From NCBI RefSeq assembly GCF_002802965.1, contig NZ_NXGA01000001.1, positions 3,038,366-3,102,365 on the forward strand: DNA of 64,000 nucleotides, written 5' to 3'. This stretch comes from Sporolactobacillus pectinivorans (GTDB lineage Bacteria; Bacillota; Bacilli; Bacillales; Sporolactobacillaceae). The notes below the pieces were generated by a model. That model was given only the letters and a program-made list of their open reading frames with translations. It searched no databases and was not told the origin of the DNA. Below, in pieces: positions 55,211 to 62,440 of the stretch. The position numbers and the translations under genes were made by a program. The stretch's first letter is position 1. Every line of letters starts with the position of its first letter.

Positions 55211-55247
55211 AAAAAAGGGAGAACAGATTGATTGACCTGTTCCCCTA
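55211..55247 (-). promoter_or_regulatory. Leader hairpin with T run before the MCP gene (attenuator candidate)
   Basis: On the reverse strand AGGGGAACAG-gtcaatcaat-CTGTTCTCCC is followed by TTTTTT about 145 nt before the MCP start. In front of it the leader holds CAACGT...ACGTTG as a further stem. Terminator plus upstream structure inside a 5' leader is the layout of a riboswitch or attenuator. I do not recognise a known class (not c-di-GMP I by its conserved bases). Confidence 0.5.
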
Positions 55248-55343
55248 AAAGGACTACAGACATTATTTTCGAAAATCCAACGTGGAATGGCTCTGAATGA
55301 ACGTTGCCGCCCATAAAAAGATCTTTCATTACTTGTATATAAA

Positions 55344-55380
55344 AAACAACAGCCGGCCCTTCATCAGGAACCGGCCGGTG
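55344..55380 (-). terminator. 37-bp direct repeat, right copy; gerE terminator
   Basis: The same 37 bp as 52715-52751. Here it directly touches the gerE stop, and on the reverse strand the hairpin runs into TTGTTTTTTATA, a proper T run. It is therefore the gerE terminator and probably the original copy. Confidence 0.9.
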
Positions 55381-55605
55381 CTATAATTTGAGTTCTCCGA
55401 GCCTGAGCAGTTCGACAACCGCCTGGGAGCGTCCTTTCACACCAAGCTTCTGCATCGTGTTTGAAATATGGTTGCGGACTGTTTTCTCGCTAATGAAGAG
55501 TTCTTTGGCAATATCTCTTGTTGTCTTGTCTTGAACGAGCAGTTCAAAGACTTCTCTTTCCCTCTTCGTCAGCAATGGTTTCGGACGATGATATTCTTCC
55601 TTCAA
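55381..55605 (-). CDS. gerE: Late mother-cell regulator GerE
   Basis: 74 residues, precisely the length of B. subtilis GerE when the TTG at 55605 is used (GGAGG 8 nt before). The LuxR-type helix-turn-helix covers almost everything: LLTKREREVFELLVQDKTTR, ELFISEKTVRNHISNTMQKL, RSQAVVELLRLGEL. GerE binds with sigma-K promoters to control coat genes such as cotD. Many spore genes of this window are likely targets. Confidence 0.96.
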   Translation of the reverse strand: MKEEYHRPKPLLTKREREVFELLVQDKTTRDIAKELFISEKTVRNHISNTMQKLGVKGRSQAVVELLRLGELKL

Positions 55606-55729
55606 CAATTCCCCCTCCTTGCTCAGCAAAAGAGCGGGCGGGGAAGGCTTTTAGTCACTAGTATTTTATGACAGCCGCGATTGATATGTGTGTACCATTT
55701 TAAATGCCGGTGCCGCTTCTCATGCCGCT

Positions 55730-56500
55730 TTATTGATTATCGCTGCCAAAAAAATCTTTAAATGATTGGGTAACCGTTGCCCGGTTCAATGCGGCAATCG
55801 ATGTTGTCAGTGGGATGCCTTTAGGGCATGCCTCCACGCAGTTCTGGGAATTTCCGCAACCCTCGATGCCCCCCTTCCCCATAATAGCGCGCAGCCGCTC
55901 CGCTTTGTTCATCGTACCTGTCGGATGCGCGTTGAAAAGGCGAACCTGGGACAGCGGGGCCGGCCCCATAAAGCCGGACTTGCTATTAACATTGGGGCAG
56001 GCTTCCAGACAGACCCCACAGGTCATGCACTTGGACAATTCATAAGCCCACTGGCGCTTGTTTTCCGCCATGCGCGGGCCCGGGCCAAGATCATAGGTGC
56101 CATCTATGGGTATCCAAGCTTTGACTTTCTTCAGAGCGTTGAACATCCGGCTGCGATCAACAACCAGATCACGAACAATCGGAAAAGTTTTCATCGGTTC
56201 CAGGCGCACCGGCTGCTCCAGTTTATCAATGAGTGCGGTGCAGGCCTGGCGCGGGCGTCCGTTGATGACCATTGAACAGGCACCGCACACTTCTTCCAGA
56301 CAGCTCATCTCCCATTGCGGCGGCGACGTTTTTTCACCTCTTGCATTGACCGGATTGCGCCGGATTGCCATCAGTGCGGAAATAACATTCATGTTCGGCC
56401 GATAGGGCACCGCAAATGTTTCTTTATAAGGGGTCGAATCCGGCCCATCCTGTCGTGTGATGATCAGCTGAATCGTTTTCGGATGACTCACTTCACTCAT
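55730..56500 (-). CDS. sdhB: Succinate dehydrogenase iron-sulfur subunit
   Basis: 256 residues. The plant-ferredoxin-type [2Fe-2S] cysteines are in SCLEEVCGACSMVINGRPRQ plus C, and the [4Fe-4S]/[3Fe-4S] cysteines in CMTCGVCLEACP and GNSQNCVEACPKG. It passes electrons from SdhA flavin to menaquinone. It follows sdhA by 13 bp. Confidence 0.97.
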   Translation of the reverse strand: MSEVSHPKTIQLIITRQDGPDSTPYKETFAVPYRPNMNVISALMAIRRNPVNARGEKTSPPQWEMSCLEEVCGACSMVINGRPRQACTALIDKLEQPVRLEPMKTFPIVRDLVVDRSRMFNALKKVKAWIPIDGTYDLGPGPRMAENKRQWAYELSKCMTCGVCLEACPNVNSKSGFMGPAPLSQVRLFNAHPTGTMNKAERLRAIMGKGGIEGCGNSQNCVEACPKGIPLTTSIAALNRATVTQSFKDFFGSDNQ

Positions 56501-56513
56501 GTCCCTCTCCCCC

Positions 56514-58265
56514 TTATTTGCTGTGTGAATAGTCTCTCTTGCGCGGCTTGATCAGTGAGATATCAACATCTTCGTATTCAAAATCCGGCCCGTTTTTCCC
56601 ATGATTGAATTTGGCCTTTGTTGTCTTCAGCCAGTCTTTGTCGTTTCGTTCCGGGAATTCCGGTTTATAATGTGCGCCGCGGCTTTCATTGCGATTGTAG
56701 GCACCCAGCGTAATAACCCTTGCAAGTTCAAGCATATCCCAAAGCTGGCGGGTGAACGAGGCGCCGCTGTTGCTCCATTTCGACGTGTCATTGATATTAA
56801 TATTTTTATAACGCTCCATCAATTCCTGAATATGCCTATCTGCTTCCAGCAAAGTCTTGTTCTCGCGGACAACGGTCACATATTTTGTCATCCATTCACC
56901 CAGTTCCTGGTGCAGAACATAGGCATTTTCGCTGCCGTTCATCGATGTAATCCGGTGATATTTTTCCTGTTCACGCTTCAAAGCATCTTCAAAGAGCTCA
57001 GATGAAGTTTCCTGGCTGTCTTTACCCAGCCCGTCGATGTATTCCACCGCATTTGGACCGGCAACCATGCCGCCGTACAATGCGGAGAGCAGCGAATTCG
57101 CGCCGAGCCGGTTCGCACCGTGATACTGGTAATCACACTCGCCGCAGGCAAACAGGCCCTTGATATTGGTCATTTGATTAAAATCAACCCAGAGCCCGCC
57201 CATCGAGTAATGGACAGCCGGGAAAACCTTCATCGGTACTTTGTGCGGATCTTCACCGACAAATTTTTCATAGATTTCGATGATCCCGCCCAGCTTGATA
57301 TCCAGTTCATGCGGATCTTTATGAGACAGATCGAGATAAACCATGTTTTCTCCATTGATACCCAAGTGCTGATTGATACAGACATCGAAAATAGCCCGGG
57401 TTGCTACATCACGGGGCACGAGATTTCCATATGCCGGGTACATCTCTTCAAGGAAATACCACGGTTTTCCGTCCTTGTAAGTCCAGAGCCGTCCGCCCTC
57501 GCCGCGCGCCGACTCGCTCATCAGCCTTAGTTTATCTTCACCAGGGATCGCTGTCGGATGAATTTGGATAAATTCCCCGTTCGCAAAGTAAGCCCCCTGC
57601 TGATATAAAGTTGATGCCGCCGAACCGGTGTTGATCATTGAATTCGTTGATTTTCCAAAAATCACACCCAGACCGCCGGTTGCCATAATGACAGCATCCG
57701 CGCGGAAAACCGAAATTTCCATCGTTTTCATGTCCTGAACCACAATCCCGCGGCAGACGTTGTCTTCATCAGTGACTGCTGAAAGAAACTCTTCATACTC
57801 ATGTTTATGGACCAGTCCGTTGACTTCCTGGCGCCTCGCTTGCTCGTCCAGCGCGTATAACAGCTGCTGACCCGTCGTCGCTCCGGCATAAGCCGTACGG
57901 TGATATTGCGTGCCTCCGAACCTGCGAAAATCAAGCAATCCTTCCGGCGTACGGTTGAACATCACGCCCATGCGGTCCAACAGATGAATGATACCCGGCG
58001 CCGCTTCGCACATCGCTTTTACAGGCGGCTGGTTGGCAAGAAAGTCTCCGCCATAAATTGTATCGTCAAAGTGTTCCCACGGAGAATCTCCTTCGCCCTT
58101 CGTGTTCACTGCGCCGTTAATACCGCCCTGCGCACAGACAGAGTGTGAGCGTTTAACAGGAACAACTGAAAAAAGATCAACTTCCACGCCTGCCTCCGCG
58201 GCCTTAACCGCGGACATCAAACCACCGAGACCTCCGCCGACAATGATGATTTTTCCTTTACTCAT
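56514..58265 (-). CDS. sdhA: Succinate dehydrogenase flavoprotein subunit
   Basis: 583 residues. The FAD-binding GGGLGGLMSAVKAAEAG begins the protein; the covalent-FAD histidine lies in KRSHSVCAQGGINGAV, and the active-site HPTAIPGEDKL and SESARGEGGRLW are intact. The GGLWVDFNQMTNIKGLFACG segment and the Arg-rich end complete it. Enzyme of the citric acid cycle at the membrane. AAGGAGTG precedes the ATG. Confidence 0.98.
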   Translation of the reverse strand: MSKGKIIIVGGGLGGLMSAVKAAEAGVEVDLFSVVPVKRSHSVCAQGGINGAVNTKGEGDSPWEHFDDTIYGGDFLANQPPVKAMCEAAPGIIHLLDRMGVMFNRTPEGLLDFRRFGGTQYHRTAYAGATTGQQLLYALDEQARRQEVNGLVHKHEYEEFLSAVTDEDNVCRGIVVQDMKTMEISVFRADAVIMATGGLGVIFGKSTNSMINTGSAASTLYQQGAYFANGEFIQIHPTAIPGEDKLRLMSESARGEGGRLWTYKDGKPWYFLEEMYPAYGNLVPRDVATRAIFDVCINQHLGINGENMVYLDLSHKDPHELDIKLGGIIEIYEKFVGEDPHKVPMKVFPAVHYSMGGLWVDFNQMTNIKGLFACGECDYQYHGANRLGANSLLSALYGGMVAGPNAVEYIDGLGKDSQETSSELFEDALKREQEKYHRITSMNGSENAYVLHQELGEWMTKYVTVVRENKTLLEADRHIQELMERYKNININDTSKWSNSGASFTRQLWDMLELARVITLGAYNRNESRGAHYKPEFPERNDKDWLKTTKAKFNHGKNGPDFEYEDVDISLIKPRKRDYSHSK

Positions 58266-58295
58266 TTGGGGTCACTCCTTTTTGCCATTTGATAG

Positions 58296-58357
58296 CGGGT
58301 GTTCGAAAAGTCAATGATCAGCGGTGAATCTCTCTGTCATCCCTTCGAACACTAGCC
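58296..58357. repeat. Short copy of the dispersed element
   Basis: GGGTGTTCGAAAAGTCA with ATGATCAGCGGTGAATCTC matches the reverse complement of the right end of 10531-10716 (GCGTTCAAAAAGTCA...ATGATCAACGGCGAATCTC). The other border here is the inverted CTTCGAACACT. The internal hairpin core is missing. It lies between sdhA and sdhC, so it became part of the sdh transcript. Confidence 0.65.
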
Positions 58358-58372
58358 TGATAGTCTGTAAGA

Positions 58373-58978
58373 TTAAATGAACGCGAACAGCGCCCGTATA
58401 CCGACATAAGACAACAGCACGAAAATAACGAGCGTGACATAAGTTCCTATTTTCTGGGACTTTGGCGAGACAAGAATCCCCCAATGCACACCAAACGACC
58501 AGAGACCGTTTGAAAAATGATAGACGGCACACAAGATCCCAATAATATAAAAAATAATAATTCCCGGATTGCTAAGAATATGAGCCATCAATTCATAATT
58601 GAGGGGCGTGCCGAGCGCCATCGCTATTCTTGTCTGCCAGACATGCCAGGCTAGAAAAATTACAAGAAACAGTCCTGAGAGCCGTTGGAGCAGAAACATC
58701 CAGTTCCTGAAAAAGCTGAAATTTCCGACATTATTTTTGGCAGTAAACGCGATGTAAACACCATAAACAGCATGAAACAAGATCGGCAAATAAATCAGAA
58801 CGATCTCCAGAAAAAGCAGATACGGCAAACTTTCCATAATTGACGCTGCCTGATTGAAAGCCGCAGGCCCTTTTGTCGCCTGATAATTAATTGTCAGGTG
58901 AACAACAAGAAATAAACCGACCGGTATGACTCCTAACAAAGAATGCAATCGGTGATTGGCATAATCGTGATCAGCCAT
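58373..58978 (-). CDS. sdhC: Succinate dehydrogenase cytochrome b558 subunit
   Basis: 201 residues with five membrane helices; histidines that bind the two hemes are in LHSLLGVIPVGLFLVVHLTI, LFHAVYGVYIAF, FLAWHVWQTRIA and YHFSNGLWSFGVHWG. It anchors SdhAB and reduces menaquinone. First gene of sdhCAB. The gap to sdhA (107 bp) is longer than usual because the short repeat has entered it. Confidence 0.96.
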   Translation of the reverse strand: MADHDYANHRLHSLLGVIPVGLFLVVHLTINYQATKGPAAFNQAASIMESLPYLLFLEIVLIYLPILFHAVYGVYIAFTAKNNVGNFSFFRNWMFLLQRLSGLFLVIFLAWHVWQTRIAMALGTPLNYELMAHILSNPGIIIFYIIGILCAVYHFSNGLWSFGVHWGILVSPKSQKIGTYVTLVIFVLLSYVGIRALFAFI

Positions 58979-59197
58979 GCTTCTCCTCCCCCTCCAATGG
59001 ATGATAGCGCTTTTATTTAATTATAGTACATATAGATTGTAGTCATTTGCTTCGAATAAATATAACCACAATCACTTCAAATTAATTGTAAACCCCGGAT
59101 TTTTCAGAGTCAATTCTCAGCTGAAAACGCTATCTTCTATGTTTTCATAGTGAATGGCGATAAAAAAAGATATAATAGTGCGTGGAGGGATTTAGAG

Positions 59198-59674
59198 ATG
59201 ACAAAAAAAGAAACCAGTCCGCAGCCCGAACAATATGGAGACACCACTGTTCCGGCCTTTGGCTATGAATTAATCAGAAATCAGCTGATTCCGGAATTGC
59301 TTGGAAAAGAGACTGCATCGATCCTGTATTGGGCCGGTCGCAAACTGGCACGACTGCATCCGCTTGAAAACGAGGAAAAAATTGCGGTTTTCTTTGAACA
59401 GGCAGGCTGGGGAAACCTTGAATTAACTGAAAAAGGAAAAAGCAAAATGGTTTTCGAATGCCATTCAGCTCTCATAGAATCGAGAATTAAAGATAATCCC
59501 GGATCCGTGCAGTTCACAATGGAGGCCGGATTTATCGCCGAACAGATCCAGAAGATCCATGGTTTCATTGCTGAGGCCTACACAGAGGTGCGTACGGGCC
59601 GCGCCAAAAAGGTGGTTTTTCTTGTCAAATGGGATGCACAGGATACTGTTGAGGACCTATCGGATTCAGAATAA
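59198..59674 (+). CDS. yslB: YslB family protein (DUF2507)
   Basis: 158 residues. The typical start is VPAFGYELIRNQLIPELLG, followed by ILYWAGRKLAR and the V4R-like small-molecule fold with FECHSALIESRI and FTMEAGFIAEQIQKIHG. Function unknown. It stands divergent from sdhCAB as in B. subtilis. GGAGGG lies 8 nt before the ATG, and a TATAAT -10 sits at 59170-59175. Confidence 0.94.
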   Translation: MTKKETSPQPEQYGDTTVPAFGYELIRNQLIPELLGKETASILYWAGRKLARLHPLENEEKIAVFFEQAGWGNLELTEKGKSKMVFECHSALIESRIKDNPGSVQFTMEAGFIAEQIQKIHGFIAEAYTEVRTGRAKKVVFLVKWDAQDTVEDLSDSE

Positions 59675-59786
59675 CAGGCAAAAATTGAAAGGGTAATTAA
59701 GCGCATCAAATGCCGGGCGATCTGTCCGGCATTTTGACTAATCATATTCAAACCGTTCCAAAGCTGAAAGGTAAAGGGGGGCTCCC

Positions 59787-60461
59787 ATGTTTACCATTTT
59801 TGTTGTAGAAGACGACCCGATAATGAAAGAAATAATCATCGACACGTTGAAAAAGTGGCGTTTCAACGGGATTGGCGTGGCTGACTTTGATCACATCATC
59901 CAGGCATTCATCAATTGCAAGCCCCATCTTGTCCTTCTTGATATCAATCTGCCAGCGTTTGACGGTTACTACTGGTGTCAGCAATTGCGTGCAATCTCCA
60001 AAGTTCCGATCATCTTTATTTCTTCACGGGATACACGGATGGACAAGATTATGGCCATGAACATGGGAGGCGATGATTTTATTCAGAAGCCGATTGACAT
60101 GGATGTGCTGATGGCTAAAATCAACGCGCTGCTGAGACGTACCTACTCTTATCCAGATCATGAGCCGCAAGTTCTGGGGTACGGGGGCACCGTGCTGAAC
60201 CTGAAAGATTCCCGCCTTATTTATCACGATCATCAGATCGATCTGACAAAGAATGAATTCAGGATTCTCTATATGCTGATGAAGCACGCAGGAGAAGTGC
60301 TGTCACGCGATAAAATCATGAGGGCGCTCTGGGAGGATGAAAGCTTTGTGGATGACAACACGCTGACTGTCAATGTTGTCCGTCTGAGGAAGAAACTGAC
60401 GGAAATCGGACTTGAATCACTGATCAAAACAAAGAAAGGACAAGGGTATCTGCTGGAGTGA
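59787..60461 (+). CDS. Bce-type response regulator (OmpR family)
   Basis: 224 residues. Receiver domain with the acidic pair in VVEDDP, phosphoryl aspartate in LVLLDINLPAFDGY and lysine in FIQKPID; then a winged-helix DNA-binding domain (LTKNEFRILYMLMKHAGEVL, TVNVVRLRKKL). By neighbourhood it belongs to the Bce group that turns on peptide-antibiotic ABC transporters. GGGGGG stands before the ATG. The kinase begins at its stop. Confidence 0.94.
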   Translation: MFTIFVVEDDPIMKEIIIDTLKKWRFNGIGVADFDHIIQAFINCKPHLVLLDINLPAFDGYYWCQQLRAISKVPIIFISSRDTRMDKIMAMNMGGDDFIQKPIDMDVLMAKINALLRRTYSYPDHEPQVLGYGGTVLNLKDSRLIYHDHQIDLTKNEFRILYMLMKHAGEVLSRDKIMRALWEDESFVDDNTLTVNVVRLRKKLTEIGLESLIKTKKGQGYLLE

Positions 60462-60463
60462 GA

Positions 60464-61501
60464 GTGACAGAATATATAAGAGACCGTGTGTTTCTTTTTA
60501 TTTTTTACATAGCTGCTATGGTATTCATTACGATTTTCCTTTATCTGGAACCCTCTGTCCGGTTGAGAATCGGCAACCTGATCTATCTGCATGCCGTGGT
60601 CCTTTTTTTATTTCTGCTCTACTTGCTTTTTGATTTTCTCAGATGCAGCCGCTTTTTGTCAGGTTTGGTACAGGCAGCGAATGCCTTGTCCGGGTATCGG
60701 CTGACCGCTATGCCTGCCCCAAAAACGGCCGGGCAGAAAAAAATTTGCCGACTGCTGGACAAAATAGAGCGGGACAACCGACAGAAGGTTCAAGATTTGC
60801 AGCACAGCATTGAAGAAAACAAAGATTTCGTCATGGCATGGGTCCACCAGGTGAAAACGCCGATCGCAGCCGGAAAGATGCTGATCAATCATAACGAAGG
60901 GCAGTCTCAGGAACAGATTCTTGACAGACTGGAAGATGAATTTTCAAAGATTGACTACTTCGTCGAGCAGGCACTGTATTACTCACGTACGGACAGTTTT
61001 TCAAACGACTATTTTATCAGTGAGTACGCGTTCCATGATCTTGTGAATCCTGTGCTCAAAAAATATGCCAAGCTTTTTATTGCAAAAAAAATCAGTGTGG
61101 CGCTCTCTGACTTGGATCTACAAATTTTAACCGATAAAAAATGGCTGGAATTTATCATTGATCAGCTTATTTCTAATGCCTTAAAATACACAGATGTCCG
61201 GGGCAGGGTCAGGATCAGCGGAAGAAAATACAGCTCAGGAAACCGGCTGATCATTGAAGATAACGGCCGGGGCATCAGTCCTGAAAATATCAGGCGTGTT
61301 TTTGAGAAAGGGTTTACCGGTGCAATCGGCAGGAAAGCGCGTCATTCAACAGGTATCGGGTTGTATCTCGCAAAGACACTGGCGCTGAAGCTGGGGCATA
61401 ACATCTCAATTTCGTCGGAAGAAGGCAAGGGAACGACGGTTATCCTGGATTTCCCGAATAACATAGATTACACGGGAGTCGCAAGAGAACATTCAATGTG
61501 A
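60464..61501 (+). CDS. Bce-type intramembrane-sensing histidine kinase
   Basis: 345 residues. Two membrane helices (about 10-30 and 37-57) with almost no outer loop, the mark of kinases that get their signal from the ABC permease. Phosphoryl histidine is in AWVHQVKTPIAAG; ATP-binding boxes are DQLISNALKYT, IIEDNGRGI and GIGLYLAKTLA. The GTG at 60464 has GGAG 6 nt upstream; the GTG at 60458 overlaps the regulator stop. Confidence 0.93.
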   Translation: MTEYIRDRVFLFIFYIAAMVFITIFLYLEPSVRLRIGNLIYLHAVVLFLFLLYLLFDFLRCSRFLSGLVQAANALSGYRLTAMPAPKTAGQKKICRLLDKIERDNRQKVQDLQHSIEENKDFVMAWVHQVKTPIAAGKMLINHNEGQSQEQILDRLEDEFSKIDYFVEQALYYSRTDSFSNDYFISEYAFHDLVNPVLKKYAKLFIAKKISVALSDLDLQILTDKKWLEFIIDQLISNALKYTDVRGRVRISGRKYSSGNRLIIEDNGRGISPENIRRVFEKGFTGAIGRKARHSTGIGLYLAKTLALKLGHNISISSEEGKGTTVILDFPNNIDYTGVAREHSM

Positions 61502-61507
61502 CAAGAA

Positions 61508-61584
61508 TGTAAGGCAGCAGTACCCAATTGTAAGATAGATCGAGGGAACCGCCCTGTTTTGCAGCTTACAATCATAAGTGTAAG
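61508..61584 (+). promoter_or_regulatory. TGTAAG repeats, candidate response-regulator sites
   Basis: TGTAAG occurs at 61508-61513, 61529-61534 and 61579-61584; CTTACA at 61565-61570 makes a dyad with the last one (8-bp spacer). Bce-type regulators bind inverted TNACA/TGTNA repeats before their transporter genes, so control of the ABC genes at 61673 is plausible. Confidence 0.55.
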
Positions 61585-61586
61585 GT

Positions 61587-61639
61587 CCGAACATAAGCGC
61601 CGCGTCCTGCGGCATGTTCGGCACTAGGCCGTCCTGGCC
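61587..61639. repeat. Hairpin-CACTA-hairpin element, second copy of the core
   Basis: CCGAACAT (61587-61594) pairs with ATGTTCGG (61614-61621), enclosing GCCGC-gtcct-GCGGC; CACTA follows (61622-61626), then GGCC-gtcct-GGCC (61627-61639). This repeats the architecture of 10564-10619 with other stem sequences. It lies in the leader of the ABC genes, so it may affect their expression. Confidence 0.7.
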
Positions 61640-61672
61640 GCCGCAATGAATAGAAACGGGGGTTCTTAATTT

Positions 61673-62440
61673 ATGAGTGAACTGTTAGAAGCAAAGGGGA
61701 TTCAGAAAATTTATGGACGGAAGGGCAACACCTATACGGCGATCCGAAGCATTGATCTGACAATTGTTAAAGGCGAATTTATCGGCATTATGGGACCATC
61801 GGGTTCCGGGAAGACCACGTTGTTAAATGCGTTGTCAACGATCGACAGGCCGACATCAGGAAGCGTAACGATTAACGGTGCAGACATTGTCCAAATGAAC
61901 GAACAGGATCTCGCTACTTTCCGTAGAAAACGGCTCGGTTTTATTTTTCAGGATTACAATTTGCTGGACACCCTGTCCGTCGAAGAGAATATTGCGCTCC
62001 CTCTTGTTTTGGCAAAAGCCAATGCAACTGAAATTGTCAGCCGTGTGCAGCGCATCGCTGCAAAACTCGGCCTGGAGGAGATATTAAACAAGTTTCCTTA
62101 CGAAATTTCCGGAGGACAAAAACAGCGCACTGCTGCAGCAAGAGCGATGATCATAAGCCCCGATCTGATTTTTGCCGATGAACCGACGGGCGCGCTGGAT
62201 TCGAAATCGGCGACTGCGCTGCTGCAGATGATGGCGCAGATGAACGTGGAAGAAAACGCGACAATCCTGATGGTCACACATGATGCCTTCTCTGCCAGCT
62301 ATTGCCACCGGATTTTATTTATTAAGGATGGTGAAATTTTTACGGAGCTGGATCGGGGCGATCTGACGCGCAAAGTTTATTTTCAGAAAATCCTCGATGT
62401 CCTTTCCGCACTGGGGGGTGGGCAAAGTGACATTATTTAA
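61673..62440 (+). CDS. Bce-type ABC transporter ATP-binding protein
   Basis: 255 residues. Walker A GPSGSGKTTL, Q-loop FIFQDYNLLDTL, signature SGGQKQRTAAARA (first serine kept), Walker B LIFADEPTGALDSK and switch histidine MVTHDAFSA. MacB/BceA-type ATPase that powers removal or release of cell-wall-active peptides such as bacitracin. It overlaps the permease start by 14 nt. Confidence 0.95.
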   Translation: MSELLEAKGIQKIYGRKGNTYTAIRSIDLTIVKGEFIGIMGPSGSGKTTLLNALSTIDRPTSGSVTINGADIVQMNEQDLATFRRKRLGFIFQDYNLLDTLSVEENIALPLVLAKANATEIVSRVQRIAAKLGLEEILNKFPYEISGGQKQRTAAARAMIISPDLIFADEPTGALDSKSATALLQMMAQMNVEENATILMVTHDAFSASYCHRILFIKDGEIFTELDRGDLTRKVYFQKILDVLSALGGGQSDII

